From Actinomadura oligospora ATCC 43269 (GTDB lineage Bacteria; Actinomycetota; Actinomycetes; Streptosporangiales; Streptosporangiaceae), in the NCBI RefSeq assembly GCF_000518265.1, contig NZ_JADG01000008.1, positions 186,001 to 250,000 of the forward strand: a stretch of 64,000 nucleotides of DNA. Direction: 5' to 3'. Shown here piece after piece: positions 33,534 to 42,815 of the stretch. The translations under genes were made by a program, and so were the position numbers. Below the pieces are notes generated by a model. It was not told the origin of the DNA. It saw only the letters and a list, made by a program, of their open reading frames with translations, and made no database searches. Every line of letters begins with the position of its first letter. Position 1 is the first letter of the stretch.

Positions 33534-34520
33534 TTATCTCTCCGGCGAGTACCTCCGCGCCAGCCCCGCGATCATGTTCGCCATCCGGGCGCGCAGCTCC
33601 GGCGGGCCGACCACCTCGACGTCGTCCCCGAGCCGCAGCAGGTCATGGACGGCCCGCTCCGGCGACTCGATCGGCAGGACCACCTCGATCCACCCGTCCC
33701 CGTCCGGACGGGCCGTCCCGGACGCCTCGCGCACCGCCCGCAGCGCCGCGCCGTCCAGGCACTCGCCCAGGTGCGGCAGAAGCCCCGGCGACAGCCGGAC
33801 GGTCGCCGTCCCCGCCAACCGGCGTTCCTCGAAATCCCGCAGGTAGGAGGCCCAGTGCGCCGCCAGGTCGAACCCTTCCGGACGCTCGAACCGCTCCTCG
33901 CCCACCTCCACGCCGAGGACGCGGGAGACCCGGTATGTCCGCATGCCGCCCCTGGTCCGTCCGACCAGGTACCAATGCCCGCTCTTCAGGACCAGTCCAA
34001 GCGGGTCCACGTCCCGCACCACCTCGTTCGGCTCCTGCCAGCGGAAGTACCGCAGCCGGACGCGCCGGACGTTCCACACGGCGTCAGCGACCGCCGCCAG
34101 GTGCGGCGTGTCGTCAGGAGCGCGATACCAGGAGGGCGCGTCCAGATGGAAACGCTCGCTCACACGCGCTGCCCGATCGCGCAGCTCATCGGGCAGCGCC
34201 GACATCAACTTGAGTTGCGCCGCCGCGACGATGGCGCCGAGTCCCAGTTCGGCGGCGGGCCCCGGCAGCCCGGTCAGGAACAGCGATTCGGCCTCGTCCT
34301 CCGTCAGCCCGTTCAGCCGCGTCCGGAACCCGTCGAGCAGCCGGTATCCGCCCTGGTGGCCGGGCTCCCCGTACAGCGGAACGCCCGCCGCGCCGAGTGC
34401 CTCCATGTCCCGGTAGACCGTCCGGACCGACACCTCCAGCGCGTTCGCGACCTCCTCCGCGGTCACCCGTCCGCGCGTCTGGAGCATCAACAGGATCGAC
34501 AGCAACCGGCTAGCACGCAT
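33534..34520 (-). CDS. WYL-domain transcriptional regulator (YafY type)
   Basis: 328 aa from ATG 34520 (336 if started at 34544). Helix-turn-helix of the DeoR/HTH_11 type (about 5-60: LLSILLMLQTRGRVTAEEVANALEVSVRTVYRD), WYL domain (about 130-215: SGHWYLVGRTRGGMRTYRVSR) and a C-terminal WCX-like part. A perfect 8-bp inverted repeat just upstream is its likely operator; the divergent SnoaL-like gene is the likely target. Confidence 0.88.
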   Translation of the reverse strand: MRASRLLSILLMLQTRGRVTAEEVANALEVSVRTVYRDMEALGAAGVPLYGEPGHQGGYRLLDGFRTRLNGLTEDEAESLFLTGLPGPAAELGLGAIVAAAQLKLMSALPDELRDRAARVSERFHLDAPSWYRAPDDTPHLAAVADAVWNVRRVRLRYFRWQEPNEVVRDVDPLGLVLKSGHWYLVGRTRGGMRTYRVSRVLGVEVGEERFERPEGFDLAAHWASYLRDFEERRLAGTATVRLSPGLLPHLGECLDGAALRAVREASGTARPDGDGWIEVVLPIESPERAVHDLLRLGDDVEVVGPPELRARMANMIAGLARRYSPER

Positions 34521-34541
34521 GGCGGTAAGTTTCGCCGGATC

Positions 34542-34562
34542 CACTGACAGAAGGTGTCAGTG
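34542..34562. promoter_or_regulatory. Probable WYL-regulator operator
   Basis: CACTGACA (34542-34549), 5-nt spacer, TGTCAGTG (34555-34562). It lies between the divergent starts at 34520 and 34585. Confidence 0.75.
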
Positions 34563-34584
34563 AACCGTCCCTACCGTCCGCGTC

Positions 34585-34956
34585 ATGGAATTCGACATGA
34601 AGGACCTCGTCACCCGCTACGTCGCCGTCTGGAACGAACCCGACCCCGGCCGCCGCCGTGAGGCCGTCGCTTCCCTCTGGGCCGAGGACGCCGTCGAACG
34701 GGTCGAGGAAACCGAATGGCACGGCGTCTCCGAACTGGAGGATCGCGTGGCCGGGGCCCATCAGTCCCTGGTGGCGGACGCCGGTTACACCGTCATCGCG
34801 GAGGACCCGATGGCCCACCACGACGCCGTCACCTTCACCGTCCACCTCGTCAAGAACGACGAGATCGCCTGGTCCGCCCGCGTTTTCCTGATCGTCGGCG
34901 ACGACGACCTCATCCGCTACGACTACCACTTCACCACCCGCCCGATGACCTCCTGA
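34585..34956 (+). CDS. SnoaL-like (NTF2-fold) protein
   Basis: 123 aa, NTF2 fold: VTRYVAVWNEPDPGRRREAV...LWAEDAVER opening and FLIVGDDDLIRYDYHF end strand. Such proteins bind or isomerise small hydrophobic compounds. Divergent from the WYL regulator with a shared operator. Ligand unknown. Confidence 0.83.
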   Translation: MEFDMKDLVTRYVAVWNEPDPGRRREAVASLWAEDAVERVEETEWHGVSELEDRVAGAHQSLVADAGYTVIAEDPMAHHDAVTFTVHLVKNDEIAWSARVFLIVGDDDLIRYDYHFTTRPMTS

Positions 34957-34997
34957 CCAGCCCGAACGTGACGTGCGCCTCCCCCGCGCCCCCCGAT

Positions 34998-35026
34998 CCC
35001 GCCGGACGCTCCGCTCGTCCGGCGGG
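34998..35026 (+). terminator. Terminator hairpin after the SnoaL-like gene
   Basis: CCCGCCGGACG (34998-35008) with CGTCCGGCGGG (35016-35026), extended by three more near-pairs, 7-nt loop. Confidence 0.65.
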
Positions 35027-35118
35027 GTCGGGGATCGAGGGGGACGGGCATGGGGCGGCCGAGAAGTTTTACCTGGTTAAAAGCGTTCTCTCTGACGTGA
35101 GCATTGCCGGTCGATTGC

Positions 35119-35124
35119 TAGCTT
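35119..35124 (+). promoter_or_regulatory. -10 box of a leaderless promoter
   Basis: TAGCTT, 7 nt before ATG 35132; no Shine-Dalgarno precedes it. Confidence 0.5.
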
Positions 35125-35131
35125 CGGACGA

Positions 35132-35416
35132 ATGGATGGGGAAGTTTTCGAGGAACTCGGCGTGCTCGTCCGCGACATCGGGGACGCGGGCGTCGAACGG
35201 ATGTCAGAGACCCCGGGCCTCGCGGCGGCCGTGGACCAGCACGTCGCCGAGGTGCGCGGCCTGGTCCCGGAGTCGTCCCAGCCCGCGCTCATGGACTACC
35301 TGTCCGGCTTCGCCGAGGACGCCTTCCGGCGCGGCTGGTGGCCGGGCGACACCCGCGACTGGGAGTTCGTCCGGATCGTCGCCGTCTGCTGGATGATGCG
35401 GCAGGCCCCGGTCTGA
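35132..35416 (+). CDS. Small hypothetical protein
   Basis: 94 aa, helical and acidic, ending with a Trp-rich stretch (RRGWWPGD, DWEFVRIVAVCWMM). Codon bias and the upstream -10 element support a real gene. No family assigned with confidence. Monocistronic; hisC follows 127 bp downstream with its own ribosome site. Confidence 0.7.
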   Translation: MDGEVFEELGVLVRDIGDAGVERMSETPGLAAAVDQHVAEVRGLVPESSQPALMDYLSGFAEDAFRRGWWPGDTRDWEFVRIVAVCWMMRQAPV

Positions 35417-35543
35417 CGGGGTCCGCGCCGGTCCACATGATCGTCCGACGCCGCGGGACGCGCCGGTTTCGTCGATTCTCGCCCTTCGGGCGTGGCCGGG
35501 CACTTCATAAGCTGGGCACCAAGCACTCCTAAGGAGGACTCCG

Positions 35544-36629
35544 GTGTCCGAGGCAACCACCCCACGTTTCCGTTCCGTGCTCGATCATTTCGTGGCCTAC
35601 AAGCCCGGCAAGGTCGTGGTCTCGCCCGAGGGCCGGTCCTTCAAGCTCTCGTCGAACGAGTCGCCGCAGGGGCCCCTGCCCTCCGTCCAGGAGGCCATCG
35701 AGCGCGCGGCCCGCGACGTCAACCGCTACCCGGACAACAACGCGACCGCCCTCGTCGAGGCGATCGCCCGGCGTTTCGGCGTGACGCCCGAGCACATCGC
35801 CGTCGGCTGCGGCTCGGTCGGCGTGTCGCAGATGTTGATCGAGGCCGTCGCCGAGCCGGGCGTCGAGATCGTCTACGCGTGGCGTTCGTTCGAGGCCTAC
35901 CCGCTGCTCGTGGGCCTGTCCGGCGCGACCGGCGTGCAGGTCCCCCTGGTGGACGAGACGCACGACCTCGACGCCATGGCCGACGCGATCACCGATCGCA
36001 CCCGCCTGGTCTTCGTCTGCAACCCCAACAACCCGACCGGCACGGTCGTCGGCCGCGCCGAGCTGCTCCGCTTCCTCGACCGCGTGCCCCCGCACGTCCT
36101 GGTCGTCCTGGACGAGGCGTACCGCGAGTACGTCCGCGACGACGACGTCCCCGACGGCATGGACCTCTTCCGCGAGCTGGACCGCCCGAACGTTGCCGTC
36201 CTGCGCACCTTCTCCAAGGCGTACGGGCTCGCGGGCCTCCGCATCGGCTTCATGGTCGCGCACCCGGTCGTCGCCACGGCCATCCGGAAGACCTACCTCC
36301 CGTTCAGCGTGAACTCCATCGCCCAGACCGCCGGGGTCGCCTCCCTCGCCGCCACCGAGGAGCTCCTCGCCCGCGTGGACGAGACCGTCAAGGAACGCCA
36401 CCGCGTCCGCGACACCCTCCTCGCCGACGGCTGGACCGTCCCCCCGACCGAGGCCAACTTCGTCTGGCTTCGCCTCGGCGACCGCACCATGGACTTCTCC
36501 GACTCCTGCGACGCCGCGGGCGTCAGCGTCCGCCCCTTCCCCGGCGAGGGCGCGCGGGTCTCCATCGGCTCCCCCGAGGAGAACGACGCCTTCCTCACGG
36601 TCGCCCACGCCTACCCCCACCGCAACTGA
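35544..36629 (+). CDS. hisC: Histidinol-phosphate/aromatic aminotransferase
   Basis: 361 aa, fold-type I PLP aminotransferase of the HisC family: [44 protein letters not shown] lysine in [14 protein letters not shown] and the C-terminal arginine in [17 protein letters not shown] 35544 has AAGGAGGA upstream. It stands alone, outside a his operon, so it may be the aromatic (phenylalanine-type) paralogue rather than the histidine enzyme; the symbol marks the family. Confidence 0.85.
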   Translation: MSEATTPRFRSVLDHFVAYKPGKVVVSPEGRSFKLSSNESPQGPLPSVQEAIERAARDVNRYPDNNATALVEAIARRFGVTPEHIAVGCGSVGVSQMLIEAVAEPGVEIVYAWRSFEAYPLLVGLSGATGVQVPLVDETHDLDAMADAITDRTRLVFVCNPNNPTGTVVGRAELLRFLDRVPPHVLVVLDEAYREYVRDDDVPDGMDLFRELDRPNVAVLRTFSKAYGLAGLRIGFMVAHPVVATAIRKTYLPFSVNSIAQTAGVASLAATEELLARVDETVKERHRVRDTLLADGWTVPPTEANFVWLRLGDRTMDFSDSCDAAGVSVRPFPGEGARVSIGSPEENDAFLTVAHAYPHRN

Positions 36630-36637
36630 CGCGCCTC

Positions 36638-36667
36638 GTGGGGCCGTCCCTCGCCGGACGGCCCCAC
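36638..36667 (+). terminator. Terminator after hisC
   Basis: 12-bp perfect stem (36638-36649 with 36656-36667), 6-nt loop, 9 bp after the stop. Confidence 0.75.
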
Positions 36668-36772
36668 CCGCATATGTGACGCAGGTCACTTGATCAAGGG
36701 TGCCTGGGCGTGAAAAGGGCGGAAGCGACGGGCAATCAGCGGTGATCTTTCCCCGGAGGAAGGCGCCCGAGC

Positions 36773-37414
36773 ATGCACGTGACCCATCCGCCGCCCGCCC
36801 GGCAGGCCGGTGACGCGATCGTCCCGACCCCTTCGACCGGCGCGACCGGCGTGGGCGAGGAGAGCGAGCCGTCCGACGCGACGGTGATCGAACGATCCCG
36901 CGCCGACCCCGAACTGTTCTCGCTGATCTTCGACCGGTACCACGAGCGGATCTTCCGCTACGCCGCCGCCCGGCTCGGCGCGTCCGCCGCCGAGGACGTC
37001 ACCGCCGACACGTTCCTGGCGGCCTTCGACCAGCGGCACCGCTACGACCTCGCGCACTCCGAGGCCCGTCCCTGGCTCTACGGGATCGCGACCCACCTGA
37101 TCAGGCGGCACCGGCGCGCCGAGACCCGGTTCTACCGGGCGCTGGAGCGCTCGGGCCTGAACGACGTCGAGCCCGGCCACGCCGACCAGGTGATCGACCG
37201 GATGACCGCGGGCCAGCTGCATCCCCGGCTCGCCCGGGGCCTGGCCAAGCTGTCCAAGGACGACCGCGCCGCGCTGACGCTGATCGCCTTCGCCCGGCTC
37301 ACCTACGCCGAGGCCGCCCTCGCCCTGGGCGTCCCGCCCGGCACCGTCGGCTCCCGTGTCAACCGCGCGCGCCGCAAGCTCCGCGCCGCCCTGGAGGCCG
37401 CGAACGATGAATGA
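36773..37414 (+). CDS. ECF-type RNA polymerase sigma factor
   Basis: 213 aa. Disordered N-terminus (about 1-40), region 2 (about 45-105: LFSLIFDRYHERIFRYAAARLG...DTFLAAF) and region 4 (about 155-205: LSKDDRAALTLIAFARLTYAEAALALGV...VGSRVNRARRKL). GGAGGA lies upstream. The stop overlaps the next gene by 8 bp. Third sigma/partner unit in 11 kb. Confidence 0.88.
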   Translation: MHVTHPPPARQAGDAIVPTPSTGATGVGEESEPSDATVIERSRADPELFSLIFDRYHERIFRYAAARLGASAAEDVTADTFLAAFDQRHRYDLAHSEARPWLYGIATHLIRRHRRAETRFYRALERSGLNDVEPGHADQVIDRMTAGQLHPRLARGLAKLSKDDRAALTLIAFARLTYAEAALALGVPPGTVGSRVNRARRKLRAALEAANDE

Positions 37415-38399
37415 CCTGCACCCGCTCCACCACCACCACGACGCCCAGCCCGGCCCCACGCCAGAGGGAGTCGACAGGATGCGCGCCCGCCTGAACGAGC
37501 ACATCGCCGCCTCGGACGCGGAGCCCGAGGCCGCGCGGTCCAAGGCCGTCGCGTCCACGAGACGTCACCGGATCCGTCCCGCGTGGGGGCTGGCCTTCGC
37601 CGGTGCCGCCACCGCCGCGGCGCTCGCCGCCACGCTGGTCGCGGGCGAGCTCAACGACGCCCCGGCCACCAACGGCCCCGCCCACGTCACCACGTCCCCC
37701 GGCGACTCGGCGCGGACCGTCCTGCTCACCGCCGCCGAACACGCCGAGACCCGCCCCACCGGCAGGTACTGGCACGTCGTGACCACCTACGTCCGTCCCG
37801 GAGCGTCCGTGGACGCCCAATGGATGACCCTCGACGGGCAGTACTGGACCGCCTACCGCAACCCCAAGCCAGGGCCGGGCGAGAAGGGCAGTGAACTCCT
37901 CAAGGAGAAGAAGGGCGTGCCGCTGATGGGGACGGTGCTCGGCCTCAACCCTCCCCTCTCCGCGCTGCAGAAGCTGCCGACCGACCCGAAAGCGTTGCGC
38001 GCGCTCGCCGTCCGCAACGTCGCCAAGCCCGACATGCCGTACAGCCTGGTGGAAGTGCTGATCGGCCTGCTGACCGACCAGCCCGCCCCTCCGAAGGTCC
38101 GCGCCGCGGCGTTCCGGGCCCTGGCCGACGTGCCCGGGGTGCGGTTGCTCGGCCCGGCGACCGACCCTCGCGGACGCAAGGGCAAGGCTCTGGTCCACCT
38201 GGCCTCGACGCCCGCCGGCGGGCAGGTCAAGACGCAGCTCATCATCGACACCCGCACCTCGCAGGTGCTGGCGACGACGATCTCCGGCTCCAAGATGGTG
38301 CGGGACAGGACAGGGGCCATGAAGAGGATGTCCGCCCCCCCTTCGACGCGCCTCTACCTGGCCGCCGGCTGGACCGACGAAAGCCCGAGGATTCCGTGA
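37407..38399 (+). CDS. CU044_5270-family membrane protein, ECF partner
   Basis: 330 aa. His-rich N-terminus (HHHHDAQ), a TM segment at about 55-78, then an extracytoplasmic domain with RTVLLTAAEHAET...GRYWHVVTTYVRP and TDPKALRALAV, characteristic of the CU044_5270 family. Overlaps both neighbours, so it belongs to a three-gene unit with a sigma factor before it and a secreted protein after it. Probable sensor or anti-sigma. Confidence 0.8.
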   Translation: MNDLHPLHHHHDAQPGPTPEGVDRMRARLNEHIAASDAEPEAARSKAVASTRRHRIRPAWGLAFAGAATAAALAATLVAGELNDAPATNGPAHVTTSPGDSARTVLLTAAEHAETRPTGRYWHVVTTYVRPGASVDAQWMTLDGQYWTAYRNPKPGPGEKGSELLKEKKGVPLMGTVLGLNPPLSALQKLPTDPKALRALAVRNVAKPDMPYSLVEVLIGLLTDQPAPPKVRAAAFRALADVPGVRLLGPATDPRGRKGKALVHLASTPAGGQVKTQLIIDTRTSQVLATTISGSKMVRDRTGAMKRMSAPPSTRLYLAAGWTDESPRIP

Positions 38400-40645
38400 A
38401 GCGCCTCTCCCAGGCCGTCCTGCTGACGGCCGGACTCACCGTCCCCCTCGCGCCCCAGGCCCAGGCCGCGCCGAAGCCGCCCCCGGCTCCGAACGCACCG
38501 AAGGCGGCCGTCGCGCCCGGCGTCCACACCGCCGTCAGGACCGTCAAGCTGCCCACCGGCGACCGGGTCCGCGTCCAGGACGGCACGGTCGTCGGCATCG
38601 ACCCCGGGCCGGGCCGCGACCACATCGCCTTCCAGCAGGTCGGCCGTGGCCGCGACCTGACCGTCCTGCCCTCGGACGCCGCCCAGCGCAAACTCGACCC
38701 GAACCTGTTCAGGATCGGCGGAGCCCCCGCGCCGGTGCGGCGCGCGGCGGCGGCCGACCACGGCCTGAAGGTCGAAGTCCTCGACCGGCAGGGCAACCCC
38801 CTCCCGGCCATGGCGACCGTGACCAGTCGTGACGATCCCGAGTTCGGGATGTGGGGTGTCGGCCCGGGTGAGGAACTGCGCGTGCCCGACGGAAGGTACG
38901 CCGTACACGTCACGGTCGGCGAGCACGGGCGGGAAGGGCCCTACCTCGTCCTCGCGGCACCGGAGGTGCGGGTCGACAAGGACATGACGGTGACGCTCGA
39001 CGGCCGCCGCGCCCGCCGGGTCAAGGTGGGCGTCGCCCGCCCCACCGCGAGGGCGACGCTCTGGGAGGTCCAGATGAACGTCAAGGCCCCGCCCGGCGCG
39101 GGATACCCCTACAGCGGCAGCACGGCGATCCTGCCCGAGGGCGCCGAGGTCTACGCGGACGTCATCGCCCCGCCCTCCGACTTCGTCTTCACCGCCCGAG
39201 GCACCTTCCAGGAGCCGCTCATCCGGGTCGACGTCGAGGGCGACTCCCCGTTCCCCGTGGACGTCTCCTACGCCCGGGACGAGGACGGCCAGAGCTCACC
39301 TCCATTGCTCGGTGTCCTCGGCCTCAAGGCTGTGGACGGCGGCGCGGGCGCACCGGACGACCTCAAGGACGTGACAGGCGCCCTCGTCGTGCTCGACCCG
39401 TCCACCGGGGACACGCCTCTCCCCGAACGCGTCCAGAACGCCGCGAAGGCCGGTGGGCGAGCGGTCCTGCTGGCGGGAACGGGCAAGGTGCCGTCCTACA
39501 GCGGTGAGCTGGCGCTGCCGACCATGGTGGCGTCGGGAGAAGCGGGCGAACGGCTGCGACGCCTGACCGAGACCGCCCCGGTCCCGGTCACGACGCACGG
39601 GATCGAGGCCAGCCCGTACAACTACAACGTCGTCCACCCGACGATCGGCGGCATGCCGGACAACCCCGTCTACCAGGACCGGGACGAGGACCTGGCGACC
39701 GGCCACATCACCTATCGCGGTGCGGGCGCCGCCAGAACGGCGATCCTCTCGGGCGGGGCCGACCTCGGCGACCTGGAGTTCGGCAACTTCGCGGAGCAGA
39801 TCCGCATCCCGAGCGTTCGCACCGAGTACGTCTCGGCGGCTCCCGGCCTCACCTTCAGCCGCGTCCTGATCGGCGACGGAGACGGCACACCCGAAGAGTT
39901 CTCCGGGAGCCAGGGGTACCAGCCGGGAGAACGGTTCACCGACACCATGTTCAAGGGCGTGCTGGGCCCCTGGCTCAGCTCCGCGCCCGAGCCGATGAAG
40001 GGAACCACCCGCCCGGCGTGGGTCTTCCGCAAGGGAGACACCATCGACGTGAAGGTCCCGACGTTCACTGACGACGGGCCCGGTCACTACGGAGCCAACT
40101 ACGCCTACACCGAGCAATCCGCCGGAGCGACCCGGCTCTACCGGAACGGAGCCCTCCTCGGTGAGACCACCGAACCGGGCACGGGCGCCTTCAAGGTTCC
40201 CGCCGAGGCGGGCGCGTACCGTCTCGACGTCGAGGCCAAGGTTGGCGATCCGCAGTGGCAGGCCACGACCGGCGTCCGCACGTCCTGGACCTTCAATTCC
40301 AAGGGGGACGGCTCCACCACGACGCTGCCCCTGATGGCCGTCCGGTTCTCACCGTCGCTGAACGACCTCAACCAGGGCCCTGCCGGAAGCGAGGTGTCCA
40401 TCCCGGTCCGCGTCGAGCACCAGGCGGGGGCGTCTTCGACCGGCCCGGTGGTCTCTTTCACCGCCAAGGCGTCCGACGACGACGGCGCTCACTGGCGCAC
40501 GCTGCCGGTGGTCCGGGAGGGCGACCACTGGGTCGTGCGCGTCCACAACCCGGCCAAGGGCGCGGTCACGCTCCGCGCCTTCGCCCGCGACGGTTCCGGC
40601 AACACCGTGGACGAGACGCTCACCCACGCCTACACGGTGCGCTGA
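38396..40645 (+). CDS. Large secreted protein resembling subtilase accessory regions, no catalytic domain
   Basis: 749 aa from GTG 38396, which overlaps the preceding stop. Signal peptide ends near PQAQA (about 24). The next part (KLPTGDRVRVQDG) looks like the start of mature actinobacterial S8 peptidases, and a PA-like segment follows (ALVVLDPSTG...KAGGRAVLLAGTG), with beta-sandwich domains to the C-terminus. I find no Asp, His or GTSxA motifs of subtilases, so it is not a protease by sequence. Coupled to a sigma factor and its membrane partner; it may be the extracytoplasmic ligand or target of that system (inference). Confidence 0.75.
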   Translation: MKRLSQAVLLTAGLTVPLAPQAQAAPKPPPAPNAPKAAVAPGVHTAVRTVKLPTGDRVRVQDGTVVGIDPGPGRDHIAFQQVGRGRDLTVLPSDAAQRKLDPNLFRIGGAPAPVRRAAAADHGLKVEVLDRQGNPLPAMATVTSRDDPEFGMWGVGPGEELRVPDGRYAVHVTVGEHGREGPYLVLAAPEVRVDKDMTVTLDGRRARRVKVGVARPTARATLWEVQMNVKAPPGAGYPYSGSTAILPEGAEVYADVIAPPSDFVFTARGTFQEPLIRVDVEGDSPFPVDVSYARDEDGQSSPPLLGVLGLKAVDGGAGAPDDLKDVTGALVVLDPSTGDTPLPERVQNAAKAGGRAVLLAGTGKVPSYSGELALPTMVASGEAGERLRRLTETAPVPVTTHGIEASPYNYNVVHPTIGGMPDNPVYQDRDEDLATGHITYRGAGAARTAILSGGADLGDLEFGNFAEQIRIPSVRTEYVSAAPGLTFSRVLIGDGDGTPEEFSGSQGYQPGERFTDTMFKGVLGPWLSSAPEPMKGTTRPAWVFRKGDTIDVKVPTFTDDGPGHYGANYAYTEQSAGATRLYRNGALLGETTEPGTGAFKVPAEAGAYRLDVEAKVGDPQWQATTGVRTSWTFNSKGDGSTTTLPLMAVRFSPSLNDLNQGPAGSEVSIPVRVEHQAGASSTGPVVSFTAKASDDDGAHWRTLPVVREGDHWVVRVHNPAKGAVTLRAFARDGSGNTVDETLTHAYTVR

Positions 40646-40670
40646 CCGCCACCACCCCATCCGCATGACG

Positions 40671-40703
40671 GAGAAGCCCGGTCGTTCGACGACCGGGCTT
40701 CTC
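40671..40703. terminator. Bidirectional terminator hairpin
   Basis: 15-bp perfect stem (40671-40685 with 40689-40703), 3-nt loop, between convergent genes. Confidence 0.85.
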
Positions 40704-40720
40704 CCGTCACGTCGGCCGGG

Positions 40721-42049
40721 TCAGTTGCTGGCCTTGGGACCCAGCTTCTCCACGATCAGGCGGTAGAGCTGGCGTGGCCGTCCCGGCTGTGGGGTGCGGT
40801 TCGGGGGCAGGGGCCAGGCGAGACCCTCCTCGACCAGCGTGCGCAGCAGGCGGCGCGCCGTCCGGGGGGTGACGCCCAGCATCTTGCCCGCGTTCTCCGC
40901 GTCCACGATGAGGGGTTGCTCCTGGTCGCCGAGCTTGTCCGCCAGGCGCGCCAGGATCTCCAGGCCCTTCGGCTTGGCCTGGGGCTGGCTGCGCGGCGGC
41001 GTGCGCGGCGCGGGGACGAGCGCCCGGCCGTCCCGGTCCAGGGTGAAGCCCTGGGTGCGCTGCGAACTCTGCGAACGCGCGAGCGCGGCCCTGGCGTGGT
41101 TCTCCGCCTCGTGGGCGGTGCGTCCCATGCCGATGCCGACCTCGATCGCCAGGCCCAGCTCCTCGCGCACGCGCTCGACGAACGGCGGCGTCCGGAACCC
41201 CTCGGTGGACGCGGTGACCGAACCCCGCGTCGCGATGACCAGGTAGGAGTGGTCGTCCAGCGGCCACACCGACGCGTTCATCCGGTGCGCCTCCTGGAGG
41301 AGCACGCGGTGCAGGGCGAGTTTCAGCTCGTCCCGCCAGTAGCGCGGCGTGACCCTGCGCGGGGTCTCCCGCAGCGTCGGGACGTCCACCAGGACGACCA
41401 CCAGCTGCGACTCCTCCAGCCGGTGGTGCGCGCCGAGCAGCGCCGCGGTCTGCAGCGAGCTGCGGATCGCCGCGCCGGTCGGGCGCACCCGGATGGTCGG
41501 CACACCGGCCAGCTCCAGCCGTTCGGCCGTCGCGTGGACGCAGGTCATCGCGACCGTGGTGGCGCCGCGCCGCCACAGCCGTTCGTGGAAGGCGGCGAGG
41601 GTCCCCGGACCCGCGGCCTCCTCCCGCAGATGGACCTGGTCGGTGGCCAGGTTGATCTCCGCGTACGCCTCCTCGACCTCCGCGCGCCCGAGCACGTCGA
41701 TGCTCACGCGCGCGGGGTCGAAGCGCTCGTCCAGCGAGGCGCGCAGGAGCGCCCCCTGGAGCGCCGCGCCGTTCAGTGGGACGTAGGTGGCCGGCATGGT
41801 GAGCACGCCCGCCTTGCGGGCGAAGTCGTACGGCACCGGACTGGCGAACAGACACACGTCCACCCCAGACCCGAGCCGGACGACCTTGTCGGCCGCTTCC
41901 TGTTCGTCCCGGTAGGCCGCCGCCACCAGCCGGCTCGGCACCGGCGTGGGGCCATGGCCCATCAGCATGACCCGTTCGACCAGGTCATGCGGTCCCACGA
42001 CACCGATAGTGAGGTCGGGTGCCACCGACCCTGTCCGCGCGGCCGTCAT
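40721..42049 (-). CDS. Transcriptional regulator with C-terminal winged helix
   Basis: 442 aa from ATG 42049; in-frame starts at 42100 and 42166 would add 17-39 residues of low complexity. The N-terminal half looks like a ligand-binding domain (TIGVVGPHDLVERV, ADKVVRLGSGVDVCLFASP), the middle resembles a nucleotidyl cyclase-like fold (ELGLAIEVGIGMGRTAHEAENHARAAL), and the C-terminus has a helix-turn-helix (AENAGKMLGVTPRTARRLLRTLVEEGL). Domain names are tentative. Monocistronic. Conserved in actinobacteria as far as I can judge; target unknown. Confidence 0.68.
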   Translation of the reverse strand: MTAARTGSVAPDLTIGVVGPHDLVERVMLMGHGPTPVPSRLVAAAYRDEQEAADKVVRLGSGVDVCLFASPVPYDFARKAGVLTMPATYVPLNGAALQGALLRASLDERFDPARVSIDVLGRAEVEEAYAEINLATDQVHLREEAAGPGTLAAFHERLWRRGATTVAMTCVHATAERLELAGVPTIRVRPTGAAIRSSLQTAALLGAHHRLEESQLVVVLVDVPTLRETPRRVTPRYWRDELKLALHRVLLQEAHRMNASVWPLDDHSYLVIATRGSVTASTEGFRTPPFVERVREELGLAIEVGIGMGRTAHEAENHARAALARSQSSQRTQGFTLDRDGRALVPAPRTPPRSQPQAKPKGLEILARLADKLGDQEQPLIVDAENAGKMLGVTPRTARRLLRTLVEEGLAWPLPPNRTPQPGRPRQLYRLIVEKLGPKASN

Positions 42050-42815
42050 CGGCCGCTCGCTTCCCGTCCAAGCTTTCGACGGGGGCCCTGTCCCGGCCAT
42101 GCGTTCGCGCACGCTCCGCCCAACGGTTGACTCATGGCTTGTCGCCCCTGCCTTCTGACCCTGCACCGCAGTTCCCGTGCGATTCGTTCCTCAGTGGGCA
42201 GATCGGGTCAGGGCGACGCTGCGTGACGCCCAGACGCGAAATCGAATCAAGAGTGCGGCGAAAAAGTAACCTACGGGACCCCCTGGTCAGTAACTTGTCA
42301 CCATACGGCCAGTCTTGATCCTGCATCTTCGGATGTCCGAAGTAGAAAAACAAGACCCGAAAAGGCCGCAAGGGGCCTCCCCAGACGCTCTCGCGTACTG
42401 AGGAGACCCCTGCGGCGTTCGTTTGGTTTACCTCCGAGCCGAAATCCGCTCAAGTCGGCGTCCCGACCTCTGGAAAGTCGTCCGCGGGGGCCCAGGTGGC
42501 CCGGCCACGGCGTCTGTTCGTCAATTTTCTTCGGCGCGGCCGAAAGTGGACGTGGCAGTCAGGGGAGCGAGTCAGGACGTCCCCCGCGCCCGGTTCCCTC
42601 CGCGGCGTCACCCTTCCCGGCGGTCACGGAATGCCGTGCCGGGGCGTTCGCGCGGAGATCGGCGGTGGTTTTCCTGTAACGCGAAGGCCGCGTCGCAGAT
42701 GGTGCGACGCGGCCTTCGGAGGGCGAACCGGGCCGGTGCTTCCGGCGGGCTGGCCGATGCCGAACAAATCCGACAAATCGGCCAGGCCGGCGGCCCGGCG
42801 GACGGGGGGGGAGGG
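42050..42815. other. 766-bp intergenic region with two hairpins and a possible small RNA
   Basis: No supported gene. 42230-42360 is AT-rich for this genome. It contains a palindrome CTTCGGA-tg-TCCGAAG (42327-42342) and, at about 42364-42416, an imperfect hairpin (GCCGCA/TGCGGC with GGGG/CCCC and CTCC/GGAG) followed by GTTCGTTTGGTTT on the + strand. A terminator with no gene before it suggests a short + strand transcript. Confidence 0.3.
42682..42718 (-). terminator. Terminator downstream of murA
   Basis: 16-bp perfect stem (42682-42697 with 42703-42718), 5-nt loop, about 100 bp past the murA stop. Confidence 0.75.
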
